Shown here in pieces: positions 47,961-56,818 of a DNA stretch of 59,720 nucleotides; the stretch's first letter is position 1, and the number at the start of each line of letters is the position of its first letter. The position numbers and the translations under genes are program-made. The notes below the pieces were generated by a model. It worked only from the letters and a program-made list of their open reading frames with translations, ran no database searches and was not told the DNA's origin. The stretch is from assembly GCA_012269595.1 (NCBI GenBank), contig JAAXJX010000011.1, positions 1 to 59,720 on the forward strand. Direction: 5' to 3'. The DNA comes from Planctomycetia bacterium (GTDB lineage Bacteria > Planctomycetota > UBA8108 > UBA1146).

Positions 47961-48595
47961 TGAACATGGATGAAAAGAAACAACTGATCGTTCTCGCCGC
48001 CATTTGTGGTGTGTTCTTCTGTATTGAAATGGTCGTCGGCTGGAATCTCAGTAGCAAGAACAGCGAAACCCGCTCGACACTGGAGCAACTCGAAGCCCGT
48101 GAGGCTTCTGCGCTGCTCAAGAAGGACCGGATTCCCGATCTCGTCAGTGAATTACAGGAGCTTGAGGGAATCGTCGAGGAATACACCGAGATCCTGCCCC
48201 GTGAAGATGAAGTTCTCAGGGACGCTTTCGTGGATACGATCACCCAACTTTGTAAAGAGAGTGGATTGGTCGTGACAGGTGCGGAGCCTGTCGCTGTTGA
48301 GAGCGTGGCCTCCCCGCAAAGAGGTAGACCCGTACCCGCCAGCGGAAATGGCAATCGTCCATTCCAGCGTCACAAATACCGATTTGAAATGCTGGGAGAG
48401 TTCAGCCAGTTTCATCGCTTTGTGAATCTGGTCGAAAATCACACCCGTTTCTTGCGTGTGGATTCCTTTGATCTTTTCCCCATCGATCGCAGCGATGATC
48501 TTTCTGCGGCTTCCCAACCCAAGAAAAACTTCACCATTGAAATCTCAACGTACGTTTACAAAGAGAAGTCGGTGAATGCCAAGGAGATGCAGTGA
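47960..48595 (+). CDS. pilO: Type IV pilus assembly protein PilO
   Basis: Partner of PilN in the periplasmic alignment complex. A single membrane helix (LIVLAAICGVFFCIEMVVGW, residues ~9-27) is followed by a coiled coil (RSTLEQLEAREASALLKKDR) and a small periplasmic domain with YRFEMLGEFSQFHRFVNLVE. That last stretch is the PilO hallmark. A short Pro/Arg/Gly-rich loop separates coil and domain. Length 211 residues is normal. The gene overlaps both pilN and the next gene, so the proteins are made in step. Confidence 0.92.
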   Translation: MNMDEKKQLIVLAAICGVFFCIEMVVGWNLSSKNSETRSTLEQLEAREASALLKKDRIPDLVSELQELEGIVEEYTEILPREDEVLRDAFVDTITQLCKESGLVVTGAEPVAVESVASPQRGRPVPASGNGNRPFQRHKYRFEMLGEFSQFHRFVNLVENHTRFLRVDSFDLFPIDRSDDLSAASQPKKNFTIEISTYVYKEKSVNAKEMQ

Positions 48596-50073
48596 TGTTG
48601 GATCAAATCAAGGAAAAGAAATGGACTTTGATTGCCGGCTTTTGCGCGGTGGTGGTCCTTTATCTGGTGAGCAGTTTCATCGGATCCGACTCCGTTGTTG
48701 ATTCTGCCAATAAAATGACGGCAGCGGCAGAAAAGAATTCTGTCGGCAATCCAGAGTCGGATTCTGTTTTGGAATCCACTGATTCCCCGGAATCTGCCGA
48801 CAGTCTCACCACAGCGAAGGGGAGCTCAGGCGAGAACTCTGAAGCGACCGTGTTACAGCGCCCGGCTACGGAGGTCCTGCCTGCCACCGGTCCTGTAGAG
48901 GAAAAGGCAGCGGAAACCGTCAAAGTTGAAGAAGATCGTCGCATCGCCGAATTGAGCAAGGCATGTGAAGAGCAACTTCGTCGGGGGCAGTGGAAGAGAG
49001 CCTTCGAAGGCCTTTCAGAGCTGGTGAGTTTGCGCCCTTACAATGCGGATTACCACCTGACCCTGGGCCTGGTCCACCGTCGCCTGAATTCCATTGAGAA
49101 TGGTCACGGTCACCTCGAGGAGGCTGCAGCCAAGTTCCAGGAGTACATCGACTACGGTGGTCAGGAAGCGATTGCCTACCTGCTTCTCGCAGAAACTTCA
49201 GCGGCATCCGGAAAGGATGCTGAGGTTTATCGTTTTCTGGATGAAGCAGCTTCGCGGGGAATGAATATTGCTCGAGCTGTGGGTCAGTTTCCTGCTCTTG
49301 GACGCTTTACCTCGGATACCCGATTCGTTCGCTCTGCACTCAAACTGGAGCGTTATCTCCTGAACGATGGAACTCACAGGGATCCGTTCACTGCACCCTG
49401 GAAAGGAACCGGAGTTGCAGAGACTGGAAGCAATTTCAGTTACCTCGCTGTCGAAGATCAAAGAAAGATGCTGAATGAGGCCCGCGAAGCGATTTCCAGG
49501 GTCGAGTTCTCGGTCAGAAATGGCGAGCATGGTACGGCTGCCGATGCCTACAAGGTGATCATGGAGATTACTGAGGAATCGAAGCGTTTTGACCAGCCCG
49601 AGCTAGCTGCAGAACTGAAAGCGATCGGTGAACGTCTTCAGGATCTTGAAGACGGTGTAGCAGAGATTCGGGTTCGTCATCTCTACGAGGAAAGCCGTAC
49701 GCGACTGGATCGAATGAAACGTGCCTTTGCAGACAATGATTTTGAAACTGTGAACCGTCTGCACTCCGAGATTCAACGATTTGCCCGTGACATCGAGGAA
49801 TCCGGTGAGACCTATGCGACTACTTCGACCCTCGTCAGCATGGCCGCCACCCAACTCCGCGATCGCAGTGATGTGGTTCGTGAGTTTCTTTCCCGTTCCA
49901 TCGAGATTGATGGCGTTGCCATTTCCGCTGAGGGATCCCACGCCATCGTCGATGGCGAATGGGTGGCCCTGGGGGGAGAGATTCAGGGTGCAGTCCTTCA
50001 AGAGGTTCACCGGGACCGTCTCGTGTTCCTCTTTGAGGGCGAGATGATCGAGCGTCGATTTGGAAGATTTTGA
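48595..50073 (+). CDS. PilP-position protein: membrane anchor, TPR-like region and PilP/GspC-like C-terminal domain
   Basis: In canonical operons the gene here is pilP, a ~180-residue lipoprotein that joins PilNO to the PilQ secretin. This product has 492 residues and no lipobox. It has one membrane helix (LIAGFCAVVVLYLVSSFIG, residues ~12-30), a Ser/Glu-rich linker to about 110, and a TPR-like segment (GQWKRAFEGLSELVSLRPYN, then ALYLLLAETSAASGK-like helices). A long helical region follows, and the last ~65 residues resemble the PilP/GspC HR beta domain (IDGVAISAEGSHAIVDGEWV, GAVLQEVHRDRLVFLF). The ATG at 48595 follows AAGGAG by 8 bases and overlaps the pilO stop. It probably replaces PilP; that role is inferred from position and C terminus. 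Confidence 0.75.
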   Translation: MLDQIKEKKWTLIAGFCAVVVLYLVSSFIGSDSVVDSANKMTAAAEKNSVGNPESDSVLESTDSPESADSLTTAKGSSGENSEATVLQRPATEVLPATGPVEEKAAETVKVEEDRRIAELSKACEEQLRRGQWKRAFEGLSELVSLRPYNADYHLTLGLVHRRLNSIENGHGHLEEAAAKFQEYIDYGGQEAIAYLLLAETSAASGKDAEVYRFLDEAASRGMNIARAVGQFPALGRFTSDTRFVRSALKLERYLLNDGTHRDPFTAPWKGTGVAETGSNFSYLAVEDQRKMLNEAREAISRVEFSVRNGEHGTAADAYKVIMEITEESKRFDQPELAAELKAIGERLQDLEDGVAEIRVRHLYEESRTRLDRMKRAFADNDFETVNRLHSEIQRFARDIEESGETYATTSTLVSMAATQLRDRSDVVREFLSRSIEIDGVAISAEGSHAIVDGEWVALGGEIQGAVLQEVHRDRLVFLFEGEMIERRFGRF

Positions 50074-50075
50074 TT

Positions 50076-50147
50076 ACGGGTCCGATAAACCCGTGATTTT
50101 GCTGAAAAAAGGTCGTTCTGGCCCTCAGGTGGGGCGCTTTTTCGACC
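50076..50147 (+). terminator. Two hairpins upstream of pilQ
   Basis: ACGGGT-N7-ACCCGT (50076-50094) is followed by GATTTT. A second structure has an outer stem GGTCG/CGACC (50111-50115 with 50143-50147) and an inner stem GCCC/GGGC (50121-50124 with 50132-50135) followed by five T residues at 50138-50142. The region could be a partial terminator or processing site that sets pilQ level apart from pilMNO. Confidence 0.45.
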
Positions 50148-50221
50148 GATAGATAAATCAGGAAGTCCTGACACCGAGTCGGGAATGTCGTGATCCTGTC
50201 CCTTTTGGGAGGAATTTGAAG

Positions 50222-52114
50222 ATGAGAATGCTGATTTTGGTGGCGACACTCTACGTTGCCCTTTTTGCAACGGACTTTACCGCCGCCATGCAGGCGACCG
50301 GTGGTGTCGACCTTGTGACCATCGATGTTCGAGACAAGGACCTTCGTGAGGTGCTGAGCCAGATCGGAGATCAGGTCAAAGTGAACATCGTTGTCGATCC
50401 CCAGGTCGAGGAGAGCGTCACGCTGACTCTTGAAACCATCGACTGGCGAGAAGCCCTCGATATTCTTGCTCGTGAAACCAACTGTGTGGTCGTGGAAGTC
50501 AGCGATCGCCTGATTCGTTTCACCCAGCCTCCTTCAATCAACATTGAATTTCAGGATGCCGAATTGGCTGTGGTTCTTGAGCTGCTTGCAAAGCAGTCCG
50601 GTGCCAACATCGTCATTTCGGAAGACGTTCAGGGAAAGGTCAGCCTGACCCTGAGAGACGTGCCCTGGCGTGAGGCCCTCAACACCATCGTCAAGACCGC
50701 AGGATATGTGGTTGTCAGCGAGCGTGAGGGAGTCAGCGAGATTCTGCGTATCGTTTCTCCCGAGAAACTGACTCAGCAGCAGGAAACCCGTATCTACCAG
50801 TTGCGTTACATTCGTCCTCCGGAGCAGTACGTGGCCATCATCTCGGATATCGAGAAGCAGGCTGGAAGCCTTGGGACCAATACCACCGATTCGGAAGAGG
50901 AGTTCACTCTCCTGAGAGCATTGCGTCGCGCATTGTCTCCAGGGGGAGAGATGGATTTTGATGTCAAAACCAACTCCATCATCGTCAAGGACATTGCACC
51001 CCGTCTCGACGAGATCGCAGAGATTATTGCCGAAATCGATGTGGAGCCTGCTCTGGTTCAGGTGGAGGTGAAGTTCATCTCGACCGCCAACGACGACATT
51101 CTGGAAGCCGGACTCAAACTGGATGACCCGAATACCCCGGGCCGCGACGGATTCCGTCTCAGTGCCCGTGGAGCCTCGCCCTCATCCAACTTCGCAGATC
51201 TCTCCGGTCTGGGAGTGATTCCGGATGCCACCACCGGTGTGCCGATCTACAACGGTTCCGTGGTCTCCAACGGAGGCACGTGGCCCTTTGACATCGGAAA
51301 CATGCAGAGCATTGGTGTTCCTTACCAGGCTCTCGGTGTTCTCGACTTTACCCAGACCCAGCTGCTCATCTCGATGGTCAAGGACGACGAAAACTCGAAG
51401 ATCGTCCAGCAGCCGTTCCTGACCACCCTCGACAACTACCCGTCGACGATCTTCGTCGGTGAGGAAGTGCCGTTTGCGGTGCAGAATGTGCAGCAGGACC
51501 AGAACGGAAACGTGACCGTCTCCATCGACGAAAACTCCCGTTCTCCGGTCAATGTGGGATTCACTCTCTATGTGTCTCCTCACGTGATCCCCGGAACCGA
51601 CATGATCTACATGAATGTGATTCCGAAGGTCTCAACCCTCGTGGGTAACACTTCGGACATTCCCGGATTCGATCGTTTCCGCTTCAGTGATCCCGGCAGT
51701 GGCACCAGTGCCTTCATCGATCTCCCGAGGGAGAGCAGCCAGACCGTGGTCACCTACCTGCGTGTCCGCGACGGTCAGACTGCGGTGATTGGTGGCTTGC
51801 ACACCGAGCGTCGCGTCGAGATCGAATCTGCGATTCCGTTCCTTTCCGACATTCCTTACCTGGGGGAGGCGTTCAAGTGGCGTCGTCGTCAGGCGGACGT
51901 GAATCACCTGCTGATCCTCGTGACTCCGCGCATCATCAAGAGCAGCGATGTCAGCGAAGAGATCTACCAGAACGCCCTGCGCGAGGCAGAGCGCTGGGAC
52001 TACTTCAAGGAGAAGTACGGTGAGCCGACCACAACCGGTGAAACGGAGGAGGAAGGCGAAACAGTGGGTGCCGTCGAGGCAACAACTGCAGAGACTTCCG
52101 AAGAGGGTCGCTAG
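50222..52114 (+). CDS. pilQ: Type IV pilus secretin PilQ
   Basis: Outer-membrane ring channel through which the pilus passes. The 630-residue protein has a signal peptide (LILVATLYVALFATDFTAAM), then two STN/N0-like domains (VDLVTIDVRDKDLREVLSQIG and INIEFQDAELAVVLELLAKQS). An N1 domain (YQLRYIRPPEQYVAIISDIE) and the secretin barrel follow, with VKFISTANDDILEAGLKL, IVQQPFLTTLDN and VRDGQTAVIGGLHTERRV. The closing SDIPYLGEAFKWRR and LLILVTPRII are typical. The amidase-N-terminal domains of larger PilQ proteins are missing. The ATG at 50222 is supported by GGGAGG 9 bases upstream. A long acidic Thr/Glu tail ends the protein. Confidence 0.97.
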   Translation: MRMLILVATLYVALFATDFTAAMQATGGVDLVTIDVRDKDLREVLSQIGDQVKVNIVVDPQVEESVTLTLETIDWREALDILARETNCVVVEVSDRLIRFTQPPSINIEFQDAELAVVLELLAKQSGANIVISEDVQGKVSLTLRDVPWREALNTIVKTAGYVVVSEREGVSEILRIVSPEKLTQQQETRIYQLRYIRPPEQYVAIISDIEKQAGSLGTNTTDSEEEFTLLRALRRALSPGGEMDFDVKTNSIIVKDIAPRLDEIAEIIAEIDVEPALVQVEVKFISTANDDILEAGLKLDDPNTPGRDGFRLSARGASPSSNFADLSGLGVIPDATTGVPIYNGSVVSNGGTWPFDIGNMQSIGVPYQALGVLDFTQTQLLISMVKDDENSKIVQQPFLTTLDNYPSTIFVGEEVPFAVQNVQQDQNGNVTVSIDENSRSPVNVGFTLYVSPHVIPGTDMIYMNVIPKVSTLVGNTSDIPGFDRFRFSDPGSGTSAFIDLPRESSQTVVTYLRVRDGQTAVIGGLHTERRVEIESAIPFLSDIPYLGEAFKWRRRQADVNHLLILVTPRIIKSSDVSEEIYQNALREAERWDYFKEKYGEPTTTGETEEEGETVGAVEATTAETSEEGR

Positions 52115-52136
52115 ATCTGACTGTAAAAGTTGAATT

Positions 52137-52173
52137 AAAAGGCTTCCACGGTTTTACCGTGGAAGCCTTTTTT
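52137..52173 (+). terminator. Intrinsic terminator of the pilM-pilQ operon
   Basis: GGCTTCCACGG (52141-52151) pairs perfectly with CCGTGGAAGCC (52157-52167) around a 5-base loop, with an A run before and six T residues after, so it works on both strands. Confidence 0.96.
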
Positions 52174-52281
52174 ATTGCTCTTCCTGTTCTCTGGACCTTT
52201 GGGGACGGGAGGCTATCTTGGAGATCCGGTTTGATCGCCGAAGTTCTAATTTGATCTCCCCGATACAGGAGTGTTTTCTCC

Positions 52282-53778
52282 ATGCGACTGCTGGTTCAAA
52301 CAAAGGTCGACTCTGAAACCCGTGTTGGCCTCGTCGATGACGCGGGCCGTCTGTGGGAATACCACCGTGAGTATCAGCGAGCGGGAGGGACTCTCGTTGG
52401 CAACATCTATCTGGGTCGGGTCGTCAATGTGGAGCCGGCGATTCAGGCTGCGTTCATCGATATCGGTGAAAACAGGACAGCCTTTTTGCATTTTGCCGAT
52501 CTGCATCCTGCCTACGACAGGGGAGAGTCGGTCTCTCTGCTCACACTCAACGAATCGTTTCCGCGCAAGCGGGGTGAAGGTCTGATCCAGGACTGCCTGC
52601 GCAGTGGCCAGGAGTTGGTTGTACAGGTTTCAAAGGATGCCATCGGTCAAAAGGGGCCGAGTGTCAGTACCTTTGTTTCACTTCCGGGCAGGTCGTTGGT
52701 CCTTCTCAGTGGAGTCGCCCGCCCTGGAGTATCGCGAAAGATCGATGCGGAAAATCGCGAATCACTGAGACAGATCGCAGAAAAAATGCCTTCGATTCCC
52801 GGAGCGGGTGTCATCATTCGCACTGCCGGTTCAGGAATCGAGGAGGAGGAGCTGGTCAAGGAGGTGGAAGGCCTTTCTTCGGAGTGGCAACAGCTGTCTC
52901 AGAAGGCCGAGGCTTCTTCAGCCCCTTCAAAACTTCGCAGTGAAGTGGATCTGCTGAGAAAAGTTTCTCGAGATCTTTGGACCTCCTCTGTTACCGAAGT
53001 GATCATCGACGATGATGAAAAGGGAAAGCAGTTGTTGGCGGATCGCCAACGCTGGCCACACACGGGGGATCTGAAGATGGAGATCTATCGTGGAAAAACA
53101 GCCCTCTTTCGTCATCGTGGACTCGAGAACCAGATCGACAGCATCTACGACCGCAATGTGAAGTTGCCCTCCGGAGGAGCACTGGTGATCGAGGAGACGG
53201 AGGCGCTGGTCGCCATCGATGTCAATTCGGGGACAGACCTGACCGCTTCCGATCTGGAGAACACCGCGCTGCAAACCAATCTCGAGGCCGCTGAAGAAGT
53301 GGCCCGGCAAATCCGTCTGCGGGATCTCGGTGGTGTCATCGTCTGTGATTTCATCGATATGCTGGAGGCCGATCACAAAACCAGGCTTGAAGAGGCGTTT
53401 CGGGAGTGCACCCGCGAAGATCGGGCAAAGATCTGGTACGCGCCGTTATCCCGCTTCGGACTGCTCGAGTTGACGCGCCAGAAGCTGGGCCCATCGAAAA
53501 ATCGGCTCGGACGGACCTCCTGTCCCACCTGTAATGGACGCGGTTCGGTGAGGGAGGAGCATCGTCTGGCCCCGGGCCTGATGCGGGAATTAACCCGTGG
53601 ATTGGCTGAAAAAGGCACTCAGGAGGCGATTGTGACGGTCGGAGAGGGAATTTTTGACCTTCTCAAGGAGGGCAGGGCCGAAGAAATTGGGGATTTGGAG
53701 CAGCAGACCGGGGCAAGAATCATCCTGGAATCTGGCAAAGATTGGTCGCCAGAATGCTGGGCCATCCGGTATCGTTAG
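52282..53778 (+). CDS. rng: Ribonuclease G/E family protein
   Basis: Endoribonuclease that processes rRNA and decays mRNA, 498 residues, closer to RNase G than to the longer RNase E. It begins directly with the beta strand MRLLVQTKVD, followed by an S1 domain (GNIYLGRVVNVEPAIQAAFIDI). RNase H-like and DNase I-like parts follow; the metal-binding Asp residues are in VAIDVNSG and VCDFIDM. The zinc-link motif CPTCNGRG near residue 414 and a small C-terminal domain finish it. CAGGAG lies about 10 bases before the ATG. Placement before rplU-rpmA-obgE is common across phyla. Confidence 0.95.
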   Translation: MRLLVQTKVDSETRVGLVDDAGRLWEYHREYQRAGGTLVGNIYLGRVVNVEPAIQAAFIDIGENRTAFLHFADLHPAYDRGESVSLLTLNESFPRKRGEGLIQDCLRSGQELVVQVSKDAIGQKGPSVSTFVSLPGRSLVLLSGVARPGVSRKIDAENRESLRQIAEKMPSIPGAGVIIRTAGSGIEEEELVKEVEGLSSEWQQLSQKAEASSAPSKLRSEVDLLRKVSRDLWTSSVTEVIIDDDEKGKQLLADRQRWPHTGDLKMEIYRGKTALFRHRGLENQIDSIYDRNVKLPSGGALVIEETEALVAIDVNSGTDLTASDLENTALQTNLEAAEEVARQIRLRDLGGVIVCDFIDMLEADHKTRLEEAFRECTREDRAKIWYAPLSRFGLLELTRQKLGPSKNRLGRTSCPTCNGRGSVREEHRLAPGLMRELTRGLAEKGTQEAIVTVGEGIFDLLKEGRAEEIGDLEQQTGARIILESGKDWSPECWAIRYR

Positions 53779-53909
53779 GGATCGCCCCTGATCCGCATGT
53801 GGTCCAGAGGGGTGTCGCTGAAGCTTTCCCGGGAATGTTCGGGGAATCGGCGATTCAATAAATTGATGAATTCGGCTCCCATGGGAGTCGTTGAGAAGAA
53901 AGAGGAACC

Positions 53910-54224
53910 ATGCACGCGATCTTTCGCGACGGTGGTCGTCAATACCGTGTAGAGGAAGGGGAGACCCTTTTCCTCGATTATCGTGATGCTGAGGCGGGCA
54001 GCACTCTTCAGTTTTCTGAAGTGTTGGCCATCGAGCCTGGCAGTGGAGATTTCGTCTGTGGAACCCCTTTGGTGGATGGCGCATCTGTCGAAGCGGAAGT
54101 GATCGGTGAGGTCAAGGGACCGAAGGTCATCTTCCATCGTTTCCGTCGTCGCAAGAATTCTCATAGCCGCAAAGGCCATCGTCAGAAGTACATCAAGGTT
54201 CGCATCGGCAAGATCGCCAGCTAG
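53910..54224 (+). CDS. rplU: 50S ribosomal protein L21
   Basis: Large-subunit protein that binds 23S rRNA. The 104-residue chain has the standard start HAIFRDGGRQYRVEEG (the usual motif is YAVIxxGGKQY), the VIFHRFRRRKNSHSRKGHRQ basic hairpin and the C-terminal KYIKVRIGKI. AGAGGA precedes the ATG. The 131-base leader has a CTCCCATGGGAG palindrome but no recognised L21 leader structure. It is followed by rpmA in the classic pair. Confidence 0.98.
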   Translation: MHAIFRDGGRQYRVEEGETLFLDYRDAEAGSTLQFSEVLAIEPGSGDFVCGTPLVDGASVEAEVIGEVKGPKVIFHRFRRRKNSHSRKGHRQKYIKVRIGKIAS

Positions 54225-54286
54225 AGATTTTCAGTGGGTGACGGCGACGCCTCACCAACTTTGAAAACCGAAACAGGAGCAGAGAC

Positions 54287-54535
54287 ATGGCACATAAGAA
54301 GGGTCAGGGCGCCTCACGTAACGGGCGCGACTCAAATGCCCAACACCGTGGAGTCAAAAAGTTTGGCGGCGAGAGTGTGATCGCCGGCAACATTCTGGTG
54401 CGTCAGTGTGGAACCAAGTTCCACCCGGGTCACAATGTGGGCATGGGCAAGGATTACACCCTGTTCGCCCTCGTCGACGGAAAAGTTCGCTTTGGAACCC
54501 GTCGTCGCGTTCACATCGATCCCGTCGCATCCTGA
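54287..54535 (+). CDS. rpmA: 50S ribosomal protein L27
   Basis: Ribosomal protein near the peptidyl-transferase centre. The 82-residue product begins [16 protein letters not shown] and has [39 protein letters not shown] and [11 protein letters not shown], all characteristic. The N terminus reads MAHKKG directly, so there is no Firmicutes-type cleaved leader. AGGAGC precedes the ATG. Confidence 0.99.
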   Translation: MAHKKGQGASRNGRDSNAQHRGVKKFGGESVIAGNILVRQCGTKFHPGHNVGMGKDYTLFALVDGKVRFGTRRRVHIDPVAS

Positions 54536-54559
54536 TCACCGAACTCGTCAGGACCTCCC

Positions 54560-55567
54560 TTGAGCATCCGCTTCGTTGACGAAGCCTGGATTAACGTCTA
54601 CGCCGGTAAAGGCGGGGACGGCTGTTGCTCATTTCGTCGGGAGAAATATGTTCCCCGGGGCGGGCCTGACGGCGGTGACGGCGGCCGTGGCGGACATGTG
54701 ATTCTCTTTGCCGATCCCCACGTTCAGACCCTCCTCGATTTCACCGGACGACCCGTTCACAAGGCTGAAAAGGGACGTCCGGGATCCAGCAAGAACCAGA
54801 CAGGTCGAATGGGTGCAGATCTGCGTATCCCCGTTCCGGTCGGCACGATGGTGTATGACGAGGAAGGCCACATGATTGTGGACCTCGCCGAGTCGGAGCA
54901 GGAATTCGTCATCGCCAAGGGTGGGGAAGGTGGCCGTGGAAACACCGGCTTTGCGACCTCGACTCATCAGAGCCCTCGGGAATTCACCCCGGGTGAAGAG
55001 GGCGAGGAGCGTCGGGTTCATCTGGAATTGAAACTGATCGCAGATGTGGGTCTCCTCGGCTTGCCGAATGCTGGCAAAAGTACTTTTCTCTCTCGCGTCT
55101 CCAGTGCACACCCAAAGATTGCAGATTATCCCTTCACCACTCTCAGTCCCCAGTTGGGAATTGCGGAGTTGGATACCTTCCGGCGAATCGTATTGGCAGA
55201 TGTTCCTGGATTGATTGAAGGGGCTGCGGACGGCGTCGGATTGGGAATCGGATTCCTCAAGCATCTGGAACGCACCCGGGTCATGCTGCATCTGCTGGAT
55301 CCCCACGATCGGGAAATCGACGAACTCGTACACGATCATCAGGTGATTCGCGGTGAAGTGGGGGCCCACTCCACAGAGTTGGCGGAAAGACCGACGATCA
55401 CAGTGATCAACAAGTCGGACCTGTTGCCAGCCGAAGAAGTGGAAAAGATCCGGATCGAACTTCAGGAGCGTTTGAATGAACCGGTCATGGTGATTTCAGG
55501 GGTGACAGGAGACGGAATCCGTAACGTCCTCGAGCAGCTCTGGAGGCTGCTGAATCCTTCAGAATAG
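54560..55567 (+). CDS. obgE: GTPase ObgE/CgtA
   Basis: Essential GTPase that assists 50S ribosome assembly and stress signalling. The glycine-rich Obg domain (VYAGKGGDGCCSFRREKYVP, GGPDGGDGGRGGHV) is followed by the G domain: G1 GLPNAGKST, G3 DVPGLIEGA, G4 NKSD and G5 SGVTGDG. At 335 residues it lacks the C-terminal OCT domain of Firmicutes Obg. The TTG start has AGGA six bases upstream. It completes the rplU-rpmA-obgE cluster. Confidence 0.98.
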   Translation: MSIRFVDEAWINVYAGKGGDGCCSFRREKYVPRGGPDGGDGGRGGHVILFADPHVQTLLDFTGRPVHKAEKGRPGSSKNQTGRMGADLRIPVPVGTMVYDEEGHMIVDLAESEQEFVIAKGGEGGRGNTGFATSTHQSPREFTPGEEGEERRVHLELKLIADVGLLGLPNAGKSTFLSRVSSAHPKIADYPFTTLSPQLGIAELDTFRRIVLADVPGLIEGAADGVGLGIGFLKHLERTRVMLHLLDPHDREIDELVHDHQVIRGEVGAHSTELAERPTITVINKSDLLPAEEVEKIRIELQERLNEPVMVISGVTGDGIRNVLEQLWRLLNPSE

Positions 55568-55663
55568 CCCCAGAGACCCGTTTTCGACGATCCTGAGACC
55601 TCATCGTATTCTTCTATGGACCTTCATGTCCCCGCGGGGACCCCCTTGATCCAGGGAGAGACG

Positions 55664-56761
55664 ATGGAATTTCACGAACTATTGCGCCGTATGGTGACCG
55701 AGAACGCTTCTGACCTCTTTATCAAGGTTGGCTGTCCGCCTTCATTGAGGGTCGATGGCGCCGTGAAGTTTCTCGACTGTGAAGAGATTTCCCCGCGAAA
55801 ATCCCAGGAGTTTCTGGAGATCATTCAAGATTCACGCCCCGAGGCGTTGCCACAAAAGTTGGACGTGGACACCTCCTATGATCTGCCCGGGATCGGTCGT
55901 TTCAGGGTCAACATTTTCCATCAGCGTGGTCAGCTTGGATTTGTATTCCGTCATGTTTCGCAAAATGTATCCGGTTTTGATGAGTTGGGTTTGCCTGAAG
56001 AAACCCTGACCCGTCTGGCGATGCAGAAGCGTGGACTCGTTCTTGTCACGGGAAACACTGGATCCGGTAAATCGACGACTCTTGCCTCGATGGTTCATCA
56101 CATCAATGAAACGGTCAATCGCCATATCGTGACGATCGAGGATCCCATCGAATTTACTTTCCGGGATCGCAAATCCATCATCGATCAACGGGAAGTGGGG
56201 ATCGATACCGACTCATTTCCGACAGCACTTCGACATTCCCTGCGTCAGAGTCCGGATGTCATCCTGATTGGTGAAATGCGTGACCGTGAGACGATGGAAG
56301 CGGCGATCGCAGCAGCAGAAACAGGGCATCTGGTTCTGTCCACGTTGCATACAGTCAACGCGGTTCAAACGGTGGAGAGAATTATCCACTTCTTCCCTCC
56401 GCACCAGCATGATCTGATTCGTCTCCAGTTGTCTCTGGTCCTTTCCGGTGTGGTTTGTCAACGCTTGGTCCCGTCACTCGATGGACAGGGTCGGATTCCG
56501 GCTTTGGAAATGATGATCAACAGTCCGACGATTCGGGAGTTGCTTCGTGAAGGTAAAACCCATGAACTGCACAGTGCTGTTCGTGATGGGGAGCACTTCG
56601 GTTCCCGGACCTTCAATCAGTCGTTGCGTGACCTTTATCGTGCGGACCGAATCACCCTGGATGACGCACTCGCCTTCTCCGATTTCCCAGAAGAACTCCA
56701 ACTCGAGCTGCGAGGGGTCGTAAAGGGGAATGCCATGGGAGATTTCGACTTCGATTACTAG
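55664..56761 (+). CDS. pilT: Type IV pilus retraction ATPase PilT
   Basis: Hexameric ATPase that pulls pili back for twitching, adhesion or DNA uptake. Seen in order: an N-terminal PAS-like domain (ENASDLFIKVGCPPSLRVDG), Walker A GNTGSGKST near residue 129, the VTIEDPIEF Asp box, Walker B VILIGEMRD and the HLVLSTLHT His box. The SPTIRELLREGK stretch is where PilT has AIRNLIRE. AGGGAGAG precedes the ATG at 55664; an upstream frame from 55616 lacks support. Length 365 residues. The relaxed C-terminal motif leaves PilU-type function possible. It is apart from the pilM-Q operon, after obgE. Confidence 0.94.
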   Translation: MEFHELLRRMVTENASDLFIKVGCPPSLRVDGAVKFLDCEEISPRKSQEFLEIIQDSRPEALPQKLDVDTSYDLPGIGRFRVNIFHQRGQLGFVFRHVSQNVSGFDELGLPEETLTRLAMQKRGLVLVTGNTGSGKSTTLASMVHHINETVNRHIVTIEDPIEFTFRDRKSIIDQREVGIDTDSFPTALRHSLRQSPDVILIGEMRDRETMEAAIAAAETGHLVLSTLHTVNAVQTVERIIHFFPPHQHDLIRLQLSLVLSGVVCQRLVPSLDGQGRIPALEMMINSPTIRELLREGKTHELHSAVRDGEHFGSRTFNQSLRDLYRADRITLDDALAFSDFPEELQLELRGVVKGNAMGDFDFDY

Positions 56762-56818
56762 CCACGATGACTGGGGTCTGACTCCGGATCACGGTATCCT
56801 TCCTGACAGGAGGCGACC

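Noticed and set aside
53779-53909. L21 leader regulatory RNA before rplU
   Set aside because: Only a CTCCCATGGGAG palindrome was seen, too short-looped to be a stable hairpin and unlike known L21 leaders.
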